This document shows, in pieces, positions 1 through 8,278 of a DNA stretch of 30,141 nt. The notes under the pieces were generated by a model. It was not told where the DNA came from. It saw only the letters and a program-made list of their open reading frames with translations, and searched no databases. A program made the position numbers and the translations under genes. Origin of the DNA: JAPUIN01 sp041580375 (GTDB lineage Bacteria; Acidobacteriota; Polarisedimenticolia; Gp22-AA2); the NCBI GenBank assembly GCA_041580375.1, contig JBFGDZ010000020.1:1-30141 (forward strand), given 5' to 3'. Each line of letters opens with the position of its first letter. Position 1 is the stretch's first letter.

Positions 1-1
1 C

Positions 2-652
2 TCGCAAGCTGGTTCGGAAGTGTCCGCACTGCTGGGTCGTATGCCGAGTGCGGTCGGTTACCAGCCGACGCTGGCGACCGAGATGGGCGGTCTGCAGGAG
101 CGGATCACCTCGACCAAGGACGGCTCGATCACCTCGGTGCAGGCGATCTACGTGCCCGCGGACGACTACACCGATCCGGCGCCGGCCACGACCTTCGCGC
201 ACCTCGACGCTTCGACGAACCTGTCGCGCAAGATCTCGGAGCTGGGCATCTACCCCGCCGTGGATCCGCTGGCGTCGACGTCGCGCATCCTGGATCCCCA
301 GGTGGTCGGGCAGGAGCACTACGACGTGGCCCGGGCCGTCCAGGGCATCCTGCAGCGATACAAGGACCTGCAGGACATCATCGCCATTCTCGGGATCGAC
401 GAATTGTCCGAGGACGACAAGCAGATCGTCGCGCGGGCCCGGAAGATCCAGCGCTTCCTCTCGCAGCCGTTCTTCGTCGCCGAGCAGTTCACGGGCCTCG
501 AGGGAAAGTACGTCCCGGTCGCCGAGACGATCCGCGGCTTCAAGGAGGTCGTCGAGGGGCGCCACGACGAGCTTCCCGAGCAGGCCTTCTACATGGTGGG
601 CGGCATCGACGAGGCGGTCGCGAAGGCCGAGAAGATGAAGAAGGTGGCCTGA
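2..652 (+). CDS. atpD: ATP synthase F1 subunit beta, C-terminal part (5' end outside window)
   Basis: This is the last 216 or so residues of the catalytic beta subunit of F1Fo ATP synthase, which makes ATP from ADP and phosphate at the inner face of the membrane. The frame is open from base 2 and the protein enters the window in the conserved stretch SALLGRMPSAVGYQPTLATE. It continues through ITSTKDGSITSVQA, the DDYTDPAP segment and the DELSEDDK motif of the C-terminal helical domain. The Walker A region lies upstream of the window. It ends with TGA 4 bases before atpC, the usual order at the end of an atp operon. Identification is firm from sequence conservation. The only oddity is truncation by the window edge. 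Confidence 0.97.
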   Translation, partial: SQAGSEVSALLGRMPSAVGYQPTLATEMGGLQERITSTKDGSITSVQAIYVPADDYTDPAPATTFAHLDASTNLSRKISELGIYPAVDPLASTSRILDPQVVGQEHYDVARAVQGILQRYKDLQDIIAILGIDELSEDDKQIVARARKIQRFLSQPFFVAEQFTGLEGKYVPVAETIRGFKEVVEGRHDELPEQAFYMVGGIDEAVAKAEKMKKVA

Positions 653-656
653 GGAG

Positions 657-1085
657 ATGCTCCCCGAATCGATCCAGCTGGAGATCGTCACGCCGGAAAA
701 GCGCCTCACGAGCGAGCTGGTCGACGAGGTCATGCTCCCCGGCCTCCAGGGGTATCTCGGGGTCCTCCCCGGGCACGCGCCTCTTCTGACGACGCTCGGC
801 ATCGGGCAGCTCAGGTACCGGCGAAAGAATGTCACACACTATCTCGCGATCTCCTGGGGATTCGCCGAGGTTCTCCCGGATCGTGTGAGCGTGCTCGCGG
901 AGATCGGCGAGCGGGCCGAGGAGATCGATCAGGTGCGGGCGGCGAAGTCCCGCGACCGGGCCCTCGAGCGCCTGCGGGGCGGAGGGGAGGGGCCGGTCGA
1001 CATCGACCGGGCCCGCGCCTCCCTCGAAAAGGCACTCGTCCGACTTCAGGTGGCGCGACACATCGGACCGGACGAGCCGGCCTAG
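657..1085 (+). CDS. atpC: ATP synthase F1 subunit epsilon
   Basis: The 142-residue epsilon subunit is part of the central stalk of F1Fo ATP synthase and restrains ATP hydrolysis. The N-terminal beta-sandwich is clear (LEIVTPEKRL, then LPGLQGYLGVLPGHAPLLTTLGIGQLRY, then the WGFAEVLPDRVSVLAE segment). It is followed by a helical hairpin rich in Arg and Glu from about residue 85. The start is the ATG 4 bases after the atpD stop, and GAGGAG at the stop codon serves as its ribosome binding site. Its length is usual for the family (130-140). It ends the ATP synthase cluster, and the next gene is unrelated. Confidence 0.96.
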   Translation: MLPESIQLEIVTPEKRLTSELVDEVMLPGLQGYLGVLPGHAPLLTTLGIGQLRYRRKNVTHYLAISWGFAEVLPDRVSVLAEIGERAEEIDQVRAAKSRDRALERLRGGGEGPVDIDRARASLEKALVRLQVARHIGPDEPA

Positions 1086-1155
1086 AGTTCCGTCCGGGCG
1101 CACCGTGGGGCCGCGCGGAGGACGCCGTGTCTCCCGCTCTTGCCGAAGCGTGACG

Positions 1156-1938
1156 ATGCAGGCTTCCCTCCATCTGTCCGTCGTCATCCCGGCCTACGAC
1201 GAGGAGCGCCGCATCGCCGCGAGCCTCGATCGACTGTTCGCCCACCTCGAGACGCTCGACGGGGGCTTCGAGATCCTGGTCGTCGACGACGGCAGCCGCG
1301 ATCGCACGGCGGCGGTCGTGGAGGAGGTCGCGCGGAAGCGGGAGGGCGCGTCCGGAGGGTCCGAAGTCCTCCGGCTCCTGCGCAACGGCCGGAACCGGGG
1401 CAAAGGGTACAGCATCAAGCACGGTGTCCTCAGCGCGAGGGGCGAGATCCTGCTGCTCAGCGACGCCGACTTCTCCACGCCGATCGAGGAGCTTCCCCGT
1501 CTCATGCAGCAGGTGGACTCGGGCGCCTGCGGCATCGCGATCGGTTCGCGGGGGCTCGACGGGTCGCGCGTCGAGATCCACCAGCCGGTCTGGCGCGAGG
1601 CGATGGGACGCACCTTCAACCGCATCGTCCGCGCCCTCACGGGCCTTCCCTTCCGTGATACTCAGTGCGGATTCAAGGTGATGCGGCGCGACGACGTGCT
1701 GCCCCTGTTCCGTGCGGCGCGGATCGAGCGCTTCGCATACGACGTGGAGATCCTGTACCTGGCGCGGAAGGCGGGCGTGCCGATCCTCGAGGTTCCGGTC
1801 CTCTGGCGCGACGCACCGGGCACGAAGGTGCACGCGATGGTGGACTCGGTCAGCATGCTCATGGACGTCGTGCGCATCGTCTGGCGCGATCGGCGCGGCC
1901 GGTATGGCCGTTTGGGGAAGCGGGAGGCGTCGTCGTGA
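1156..1938 (+). CDS. Family 2 glycosyltransferase, dolichyl-phosphate glucosyl/mannosyltransferase-like
   Basis: GT-A fold glycosyltransferase of about 260 residues, likely moving a hexose from a nucleotide sugar to a polyprenyl phosphate or similar acceptor at the cytoplasmic face of the membrane. The core is complete: LSVVIPAYDEERRI, then ILVVDDGSRDRT, then NRGKGYSIKHG, then the metal-binding LLSDADFSTPIEE, then DTQCGFKVMRRD as in ALG5/DPM1-like enzymes. There is no C-terminal membrane domain. I chose ATG 1156 because it places the first strand a few residues from the N-terminus, as in the family. An in-frame GTG at 1105 would add 17 basic residues, and neither start has a good ribosome binding site. 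Its stop overlaps the start of the heptose adenylyltransferase gene, so the two are co-transcribed, which points to envelope glycan synthesis. Confidence 0.85.
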   Translation: MQASLHLSVVIPAYDEERRIAASLDRLFAHLETLDGGFEILVVDDGSRDRTAAVVEEVARKREGASGGSEVLRLLRNGRNRGKGYSIKHGVLSARGEILLLSDADFSTPIEELPRLMQQVDSGACGIAIGSRGLDGSRVEIHQPVWREAMGRTFNRIVRALTGLPFRDTQCGFKVMRRDDVLPLFRAARIERFAYDVEILYLARKAGVPILEVPVLWRDAPGTKVHAMVDSVSMLMDVVRIVWRDRRGRYGRLGKREASS

Positions 1939-2471
1939 AGAAGAGCGCTCCGGCGCGGATGGGGGGACTCCCGGCCCGCAAGATCGCGACGGCCGCGCGG
2001 GCGGTGGAGATCGTCTCCCGCCTCAGGAGGCGCGGCCGGAGGGTGGTGTTCACGAACGGGTGCTTCGATCTGCTGCACGTGGGGCACCTCACCCTGCTCG
2101 AGAGGGCCAGGGCTCTCGGTGATGCGCTCGTGGTGGGGGTGAACGACGACGCCTCGGTTCGGCGCCTCAAGGGGCGCGGCCGCCCGATCGTGCCCCTGGG
2201 AGAGAGAATGGAGATTCTCGCGGCCCTGCGCGTCGTCGACCTGGTCGTTCCATTCCGGGAGCCGACGCCGGCAAGACTGATCGCCGGGCTCGTGCCGCAC
2301 GTGCTCGTCAAGGGCGGCGACTACCGCCCCGCGACGATCGTCGGGCGGGAGACCGTCGAGGGGGCCGGCGGCCGCGTGGTGGTCGTTCCGCTGGTGCGGG
2401 GCCGCTCGACGACCCGACTGCTGAAGCGGGCCTCGCGGCCCGGCGGGCGCCGCGGGCGGAGGCGGGCGTGA
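1935..2471 (+). CDS. rfaE2: D-glycero-beta-D-manno-heptose 1-phosphate adenylyltransferase (stand-alone RfaE2/HldE C-terminal domain)
   Basis: Cytidylyltransferase-fold enzyme of 178 residues that activates heptose 1-phosphate to ADP-heptose for lipopolysaccharide inner core. The nucleotide-binding signature NGCFDLLHVGH lies at residues 41-51. It is followed by VVGVNDDASVRRLKG, the PIVPLGERMEIL segment and a C-terminal GRSTTRLL block typical of RfaE C-terminal domains. The start is GTG 1935, with GGGAGG 7 bases upstream, and it overlaps the glycosyltransferase stop by 4 bases. The kinase domain found in bifunctional HldE is absent, so the kinase must be encoded elsewhere. The last residues are very Arg/Gly rich. 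The stop overlaps the mfd start. Confidence 0.93.
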   Translation: MKKSAPARMGGLPARKIATAARAVEIVSRLRRRGRRVVFTNGCFDLLHVGHLTLLERARALGDALVVGVNDDASVRRLKGRGRPIVPLGERMEILAALRVVDLVVPFREPTPARLIAGLVPHVLVKGGDYRPATIVGRETVEGAGGRVVVVPLVRGRSTTRLLKRASRPGGRRGRRRA

Positions 2472-5400
2472 GCGGATCGACGCGCGGGGCGCTCGAGCGG
2501 ATCCGGCGGGAGACGGCGCTCGCGGATCTCGAGGAGCGCCTGGGCCGGAGCGGAGGCGGTCTCTCCCTGGCCGGGCTGAGCGGGGCCGCCGCGTCCGTTC
2601 TCCTCGCGTCCGCGCTGCGGGACGCACCGCCGGGGAAGCTGCTGCTGCTCGTCCCGGGCGAGAAGGAGGCGGAAGAGTTCATCCGGGATCTGCGGTTCAC
2701 GATAGGTGCGATGCTCGGCGGCGCGGCCCGGGTCCTGTCGTTTCCTTCCCTCGAGGCCGATCCGTACCAGGAGATGGCGCCTCACCTTCAGGTCGAATGC
2801 GATCGGGTGGAGGCGCTTCGCGCCCTGTGCGGTCCGGAGAGGATCGTCGTGGTGGCTCCGGTCCGCGCCCTGGTCTATCCGCTCACCCCGATCGAGCGTT
2901 TCCTCGACTTCCGGGTCGACCTCGCGGAAGGAGCGCCGTTGCGTCCGGACGACCTGTCGCAGCACCTCATCTCGTCCGGGTACGTCCGCGTCGATCTCGT
3001 CTCGACCCTGGGTGAGTTCTCCCGCCGGGGGGGGATCATCGATCTCTTTCCCCCGGGTGAGGCCGGGCCCGTCCGGGTGGAGTTCTGGGGCGAGGAGATC
3101 GAGTCCCTGCGCATCTTCAATCCGGAGACGCAGCGATCCACGAATCGCGTGGCCCGGGCGGTCGTCCCGCCGGTCCGGGAGTATCCCTGGGACGACGGGG
3201 CGATCGGGCGCCTCAGGGAAGCGCTGCAACGCCGCCGAGCGGGGCGTCCGCGGGCAGCCCTGATGGACGCCCTGGCCGGCGCGGACGATCTGGCCGTGAA
3301 AATCGAAGGGCTGGCGTCCGGCCGGCTCTTTCCCGGGTTCGAGGCCTGCGCACGACTCGTCGATCCCGGCTGCGTCTCCCTGTTCGAGTATGCGGGCGAT
3401 GCGTGCGTTGCGACGTGGGAGGAGAGCCAGATCCTCTCCGATCTGGAGGGGGTGTACATGGAGATGCACGCCAGCCTCGACATGTCTGAGGACTTCGGCA
3501 TGCCGGCGCCGGCCGATCTTCTGCTCGACCGGGACGCTCTCGCCGCCCGCGTCAGGGGCGCGCGACTCCGGCTGACGGAGCTGGCGATCCACGAGGCGGA
3601 GGGAACGGCGCCACGTCGTGTGGCGTGCGCTCCGGCCCGGAGCTATCGGGGTCGCCTGCAGGATCTCGCCGCCGATCTGAAGCGGCTGCCGGAGACGACC
3701 ACCGCCCTCTTCCTGATGGAGAGCCCGGGCCACGTCGAGCGGCTCGCCGAGGTTCTCGGCGAGTACGGCCTGGACCCGGCCGTGCAGGCCGAGACGGAGA
3801 CGCATGCGCCGCCCGGCACCGAACCGTCCCGGTTGCGGATCGCGCGGGGGCGGTTGACGCGCGGCTTCGAGCTGCCGGGAAGCGGGCTCCTCGTCCTGAC
3901 GGAGAAGGAGGTCTTCGGCGAGCACGTCGAGCGGGAGACGAAACGGCGTAAGGTCGCGGCCTTCAGCGCCGATTTCCGGGATCTCAAGACGGGCGATCTC
4001 GTGGTTCACATCGAGCACGGGATCGGGCGCTATTCAGGGCTGAAAAGGGTCGGAGAGGGAGAGGCGCAGCGGGACTTCATGCTTCTCACCTACGACGGGG
4101 GAGACAAGCTCTACGTGCCGACCGATCGGCTCGACCTGGTGCAGCGCTACACGGGCATGGGGGGACCGCGGCCGCGCCTCGATCGGCTGGGCGGGCCCGG
4201 CTGGGAGCGGACCAAGAAGCGCGTCAGGAGGGCGATGGAGGACATGGCCAAAGATCTCCTCGAGCTGTACGCGGCCCGGCGGGCGGCGCGCGGCTTCGCG
4301 TTCTCCTCGGACGCTCCATGGCAGCGCGAGTTCGAGGACGCCTTTCCCTACGCGCTCACGCCCGATCAGGAGAGGACGACGCGGGAGATGAAGGCGGACA
4401 TGGAAACGGACGTCCCGATGGATCGCCTGATCTGTGGGGACGTCGGCTTCGGGAAGACCGAGGTCGCGATGCGGGCGGCGTTCAAGGCGGTCATGGACGG
4501 CAAGCAGGTGGCCGTCCTCTGCCCGACCACCGTTCTCGCGTTGCAGCACCTGAACACGTTCCGCGAGCGGCTGTCCTCCTGGCCCGTCTCCATCGAGATG
4601 CTCTCCCGGTTCCGTTCTCCAGGAGAACAGAGGGCGATCCTGAAGTCCGTGTCCCAGGGCGCGATCGACGTGCTGATCGGGACGCACCGGCTCCTGTCGA
4701 AAGACGTGCGCTTCCGGGATTTGGGACTTCTCGTCGTGGACGAGGAGCAGCGATTCGGCGTCGCCCACAAGGAGGCGATCAAGGCCATGAAGAAGAACGT
4801 CGACGTGCTGACTCTCACGGCGACGCCGATACCGCGCACTCTTCAGATGTCGCTCGCCGGGATCAGGGACATGTCGGTCATCGAGACCCCGCCCGAGAAC
4901 CGCCTGGCGATCCAGACGGCCATCGTGCCGTTCCGGGAAGGGCTCATCGCCACGGCGATTCGAAACGAGCTCAAGCGCGGCGGCCAGGTGTATGTCGTGC
5001 ACAATCGGGTCGAGTCGATCGGATCGATGGCGAAACTCCTGCGCAAGCTCGTTCCCGAGGCGCGCGTCGGCGTCGCCCACGGCCAGATGGGCGAGGCGAC
5101 GCTCGAGCGCACGATGATGCAGTTTCTGGATGCGGAATTCGACATCCTGCTCGCCACGACGATCATCGAGAACGGCCTCGACATTCCGCGCGTCAACACG
5201 ATCATCGTCAACCGCGCCGACCGGTTCGGCCTCGCGCAGCTGTACCAGCTGCGCGGGCGGGTGGGGCGCTCGGACCGTCGCGCCTACGCCTACCTCCTGG
5301 TCCCGGCGCGCACCGCCCTGACTCCGATCGCGCGACGCCGGCTGAAGGCGCTGCAGGAATTCACCGACCTCGGTTCCGGGTTCCGGATCGCGGCGATGGA

Positions 5401-6040
5401 CCTGGAGATCAGGGGCGCGGGTAATCTGCTCGGGGCCGAACAGAGCGGGCACATCGCCGCGGTCGGATTCGAGATGTACTGCCAGCTCCTCGAAAGGGCG
5501 GTGCGCGAGATGAAAGGGGAGCCGCCTCCCCCGGAGCACAAGGCGCAGATCAATCTGGGGATCGATCTCCGGATTCCGGAGGACGCGATCCCGGACTTCA
5601 GCGAGCGGCTCGTTCTCTACAAGAAGATCGCGTCGGTAGGCGACGAGACGGAGATCGAGCAGATCCGGGAGCGCATCCGCGATCTGTACGGCGATCTTCC
5701 GCAGCAGGCGGAGCACCTCCTGGGGCTCGCGTCGCTGCGGCTCCTGGCCGATCGGCTCCACATCCGCTCGATCGATTTCAGCGGAGGTCGGACCCGGCTC
5801 CGGTTCGCGGAGGGGTCGCCGGTCGAGCCGGACCGCCTGGTGGCTCTGGCGTCCGGACGCGCGGGGATCCGGTTCACGCCGGGCGGAACGCTCCACGCCG
5901 ATCTCGGGGAGGCCGGGCGTGGCGCGGATCGTGGGCGGATCGAGGCGGTTCGCGAGTTGTTGCAGGCCCTGGGAGCGTGTGTTAGCATCCCGCCCGATAA
6001 GCGTCCCTCCGAGACCGCGCCGTCCATTGGAGACAGGTGA
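2468..6040 (+). CDS. mfd: Transcription-repair coupling factor Mfd
   Basis: A 1190-residue DNA translocase that removes RNA polymerase stalled at lesions and recruits UvrA. The domains in order are an N-terminal UvrB-like module (about 1-340, including LGEFSRRGGIIDLFPPGE), then the CarD-like RNA polymerase interaction domain (DLVVHIEHGIGRYSGL, near 505-520). The RecG-like superfamily 2 motor follows, with Walker A GDVGFGKTE (Lys663), DEEQ box at 758-761, LTATPIPRTL, TTIIENGLDIPR and QLYQLRGRVGRSDR. The TRCF C-terminal domain ends the protein. Its length is near the usual 1150. The start is GTG 2468 in a 4-base overlap with rfaE2. A promoter for the next gene lies within its 3' end. Confidence 0.98.
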   Translation: MSGSTRGALERIRRETALADLEERLGRSGGGLSLAGLSGAAASVLLASALRDAPPGKLLLLVPGEKEAEEFIRDLRFTIGAMLGGAARVLSFPSLEADPYQEMAPHLQVECDRVEALRALCGPERIVVVAPVRALVYPLTPIERFLDFRVDLAEGAPLRPDDLSQHLISSGYVRVDLVSTLGEFSRRGGIIDLFPPGEAGPVRVEFWGEEIESLRIFNPETQRSTNRVARAVVPPVREYPWDDGAIGRLREALQRRRAGRPRAALMDALAGADDLAVKIEGLASGRLFPGFEACARLVDPGCVSLFEYAGDACVATWEESQILSDLEGVYMEMHASLDMSEDFGMPAPADLLLDRDALAARVRGARLRLTELAIHEAEGTAPRRVACAPARSYRGRLQDLAADLKRLPETTTALFLMESPGHVERLAEVLGEYGLDPAVQAETETHAPPGTEPSRLRIARGRLTRGFELPGSGLLVLTEKEVFGEHVERETKRRKVAAFSADFRDLKTGDLVVHIEHGIGRYSGLKRVGEGEAQRDFMLLTYDGGDKLYVPTDRLDLVQRYTGMGGPRPRLDRLGGPGWERTKKRVRRAMEDMAKDLLELYAARRAARGFAFSSDAPWQREFEDAFPYALTPDQERTTREMKADMETDVPMDRLICGDVGFGKTEVAMRAAFKAVMDGKQVAVLCPTTVLALQHLNTFRERLSSWPVSIEMLSRFRSPGEQRAILKSVSQGAIDVLIGTHRLLSKDVRFRDLGLLVVDEEQRFGVAHKEAIKAMKKNVDVLTLTATPIPRTLQMSLAGIRDMSVIETPPENRLAIQTAIVPFREGLIATAIRNELKRGGQVYVVHNRVESIGSMAKLLRKLVPEARVGVAHGQMGEATLERTMMQFLDAEFDILLATTIIENGLDIPRVNTIIVNRADRFGLAQLYQLRGRVGRSDRRAYAYLLVPARTALTPIARRRLKALQEFTDLGSGFRIAAMDLEIRGAGNLLGAEQSGHIAAVGFEMYCQLLERAVREMKGEPPPPEHKAQINLGIDLRIPEDAIPDFSERLVLYKKIASVGDETEIEQIRERIRDLYGDLPQQAEHLLGLASLRLLADRLHIRSIDFSGGRTRLRFAEGSPVEPDRLVALASGRAGIRFTPGGTLHADLGEAGRGADRGRIEAVRELLQALGACVSIPPDKRPSETAPSIGDR
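5960..5988 (+). promoter_or_regulatory. Predicted sigma-70 promoter inside the mfd 3' end
   Basis: TTGCAG at 5960-5965, a 17-base spacer and TAGCAT at 5983-5988, preceded by TG one base upstream (extended -10). The predicted start is near 5995, about 42 bases before the lipoprotein gene at 6037. The same extended -10, TGnTAGCAT with a 17-base spacer, occurs before the hfq-like gene, which strengthens both calls. It would let the chaperone pair be expressed apart from mfd. Confidence 0.55.
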
Positions 6041-7023
6041 ACATCACGTCGCGTCCCCCGATTCCACGCCGTGCGGCCCGCAGCGCCCCGATCGTCCTCC
6101 TGGCGATGATCCTCCTCGTTTCCTGCGAGGGATGGCGCGAGCGCGCCGCCGCCGAAGAGACACCGGAATCGTCCGGACCCGAGCGAATCATCGCGGTCCT
6201 GGGATCCGAACCGATCCCCTACGAAGGATTCGAGCGCTATCTCACCGAGAACGCCGTCTCGGATCTGAACGCGGAAGACGCGGGCGACACCATCCGCAGC
6301 CGGCTTCTCGATCAGTACCTCGAGGAGCGGCTGCTGCTGGCCGCGGCGACCAGGATGAACGTCGTCGTCTCGGAGGCCGAGATCGATCTCTACCTCAAGG
6401 AGATCGGCGTGACCGAGGGGGAGGCCGACGCGGGGCCGATGGGGAAGGAGGCGTTCCGGATCCGGGTGCGCGAAGGATTGATTCTGCAGAAGGTGAAGGA
6501 CGAGGCGGTCCTCAGCAAGGTGCAGGTGACGCCGGGCGAGGTGGAGGATTATCTGAAGAAGCATCCCGAGCTGCTGCGCTCGCCCCGCATGGTTGCCCTC
6601 CGCCAGATTCTGGTGGATGATAAGATGCTCGCAGAGAGACTCAGAGCGCAGCTCGTCGCGGATCCGGGTCGGTTCGAGGTTCTGGCGGGGGAGCACTCCG
6701 TCGCTCCCGATCGCGGGCTGGCTCGCCCCTACGAGGAAGCCGAGTTGCCCGTGGAGCTTCGCGAGCCGATCTTCGCTCTGTCGCCGGGCGAGGTGAGCCC
6801 CGTGCTGGAGCACGCGAAGCGGTTCTTCGTGTTCCAGCTGGTCAGGAAGGTCGAGGCGGATGACCAGGATCCCGAAGAGACGCGGCGCCAGGTTCAGGTC
6901 GAGCTCTTTCAGCAGAAGGGCGAGCAGGCCCTGCGCAGGTTCATCGCCGATCTCAAGCAGACCACCGACATCCGTGTCAATCGGCCGATCCTCGACTTCA
7001 ATTACGTCGGTGAGTTCAGGTGA
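6037..7023 (+). CDS. SurA/PpiC-type peptidyl-prolyl isomerase-like lipoprotein
   Basis: Exported parvulin-family chaperone of 328 residues, probably lipid-anchored and helping outer-membrane proteins fold. The N-terminus is basic, then hydrophobic (IVLLAMILLVSC), giving a lipobox LVSC with the lipidated Cys at 30. A SurA-like helical N-domain (about 50-190) contains VLGSEPIPYEGFERYL and YLEERLLLAAA. A degenerate parvulin domain (about 190-290) contains LRQILVDDKM, FEVLAGEHSVAPDRG and LSPGEVSPVLEHAKRFFVFQL. The GG-G signature of active parvulins is changed to DRGLARPY, so isomerase activity is doubtful. The start is GTG 6037, overlapping the mfd stop. The next gene is a second SurA-like gene, so the two are likely one unit. 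Confidence 0.85.
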   Translation: MNITSRPPIPRRAARSAPIVLLAMILLVSCEGWRERAAAEETPESSGPERIIAVLGSEPIPYEGFERYLTENAVSDLNAEDAGDTIRSRLLDQYLEERLLLAAATRMNVVVSEAEIDLYLKEIGVTEGEADAGPMGKEAFRIRVREGLILQKVKDEAVLSKVQVTPGEVEDYLKKHPELLRSPRMVALRQILVDDKMLAERLRAQLVADPGRFEVLAGEHSVAPDRGLARPYEEAELPVELREPIFALSPGEVSPVLEHAKRFFVFQLVRKVEADDQDPEETRRQVQVELFQQKGEQALRRFIADLKQTTDIRVNRPILDFNYVGEFR

Positions 7024-8056
7024 CGCCAGCGCGGCACGCCGCCGCGCGATCCTCATCCCGGCACTCCTCGTGACCCTCCTGGCGACGGGCGTCCTCCGGG
7101 GCGCGATCATCGAGGAGATCGTCGCGCGCGTCAACAACCGGATCATCACCAAGAGCGAGTTCGAGGAGCGCGGACAGTACATCCTGCAGGAGATCTACGA
7201 GAAATACTCCGGCGCCGAGCTCGACAAGCACCTGCGCGCCGCGGAGGAGACGCTGCTGGCGAACCTCATCACGGAACTGCTCCTCGTCGAGCGGGCGGAG
7301 ACGCTGTTCGATCTCGAAAAGGTGCGCCAGGGATTGATCGCGGACTTCCGCAAGCAGCAGAGCATCGAGTCCGACGAGGAGTTGGATCGGCTGCTGGCCG
7401 AACAGGGCATGAGCCGCGCCGATCTCGAGGAGCAACTGATCCGTCTGGCCGTTCCGCAGGAGATCATCAATTACGACGTTCGCCGGAAGATCGGCGTGAG
7501 CGACCGGGAGATCAGAGCCTACTACGAGGATCACCCGGAGAAGTACGTGACGCCGCCCACGGTCACGTTTCGGGAGATCGTCCTCTTCTACGATGACGGC
7601 GCGCGCGACGACGCGCTGGTGCGGGCCGGGGGAATCGTCGAGGAGGCGAGGAACGGAGGGGACTTTCTCGAGCTGGTGGCGGAGCGATCGGAGGCCGGGA
7701 CGCGGGAGGCGGGGGGGCTTCTGGGCCCGCTGGCCGAGTCCGACCTGCACCCCGGGATCGCCGCGCGAGTCATGAAGATGAAGCCGGGCGACATCAGCGA
7801 TCCGATCGACACCGGGCGAACCCTGCACATCGTCCGCATGGAGGAGGCGACGCCGACGATCGTCAAGCCGATCGAGGAAGTCCGGGACGAGATCTTCAAA
7901 ATCCTCCAGCAGAAGAAGTTCAAGCCGCGCTTCGAGCGATACGTGCGCAAGCTGTGGAAAGACGGTTACGTCAAGATCACCCCGAAATACGAGCGGTACC
8001 TCGTCGTCTCCCCTCTCGATCCGACACCCGGCCGGCCGCAGGCGCGCGCGGACTGA
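7010..8056 (+). CDS. Periplasmic SurA-like peptidyl-prolyl cis-trans isomerase
   Basis: A 348-residue periplasmic chaperone with a SurA N-domain and one parvulin domain. The start is GTG 7010, which overlaps the lipoprotein gene by 14 bases in another frame. It yields a basic N-region (AARRR) and a hydrophobic stretch (AILIPALLVTLLATG) as a signal peptide. The mature protein starts near IIEEIVARVNNRIITKSEFEERG, the typical SurA opening. The parvulin domain (about 180-285) has TFREIVLFYDDG, FLELVAERSEAGTREAGGLLGPL and MKPGDISDPIDTGRTLHIVRM, and here the GG motif is kept. No good ribosome binding site is visible, so translational coupling to the gene before it is likely. It acts in outer-membrane protein assembly, inferred from the family. 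Confidence 0.88.
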   Translation: MSSGDASAARRRAILIPALLVTLLATGVLRGAIIEEIVARVNNRIITKSEFEERGQYILQEIYEKYSGAELDKHLRAAEETLLANLITELLLVERAETLFDLEKVRQGLIADFRKQQSIESDEELDRLLAEQGMSRADLEEQLIRLAVPQEIINYDVRRKIGVSDREIRAYYEDHPEKYVTPPTVTFREIVLFYDDGARDDALVRAGGIVEEARNGGDFLELVAERSEAGTREAGGLLGPLAESDLHPGIAARVMKMKPGDISDPIDTGRTLHIVRMEEATPTIVKPIEEVRDEIFKILQQKKFKPRFERYVRKLWKDGYVKITPKYERYLVVSPLDPTPGRPQARAD

Positions 8057-8060
8057 AGGC

Positions 8061-8089
8061 TTGGCAGGGCCGGCGACCTGTGCTAGCAT
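8061..8089 (+). promoter_or_regulatory. Predicted extended -10 sigma-70 promoter for the hfq-like gene
   Basis: TTGGCA at 8061-8066, a 17-base spacer and TAGCAT at 8084-8089, with TG at 8081-8082 giving an extended -10. The predicted start is near 8096. It lies just after the stop of the SurA-like gene. It leaves an unusually long leader of about 180 nt before the ATG at 8279. Confidence 0.65.
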
Positions 8090-8095
8090 GACGCC

Positions 8096-8278
8096 GAGAG
8101 TTCAGTCTACCGACCGCCAGACCAGCCGGCACGATGCGGGATGCGCCCAGGACGAGCACGGGGCCGGCCCGATGTCGACGCCGGCACAGCGAATCTCAGT
8201 GAGGAACCGGACAAATCACACAAACCGGCGGCCCGGCCGCGAGCGCACCGGGCATGGCCGGGGTGAGGGTGCAGGTCG
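8096..8278 (+). other. Long 5' leader of the hfq-like gene, no recognised element
   Basis: Between the predicted start near 8096 and ATG 8279 lies a GC-rich stretch with several CCGG-type complementary segments (for example CGCCGG near 8179 and CCGGCGG near 8226). I could not match it to a riboswitch class. An open frame here starting at TTG 8061 encodes only an Arg-rich sequence without recognisable features, and I do not call it a gene. Confidence 0.3.

Noticed and set aside
4034..5896. Open frame of 620 codons on the minus strand opposite mfd
   Set aside because: Shadow of the mfd helicase region; the translation has no recognisable motif.
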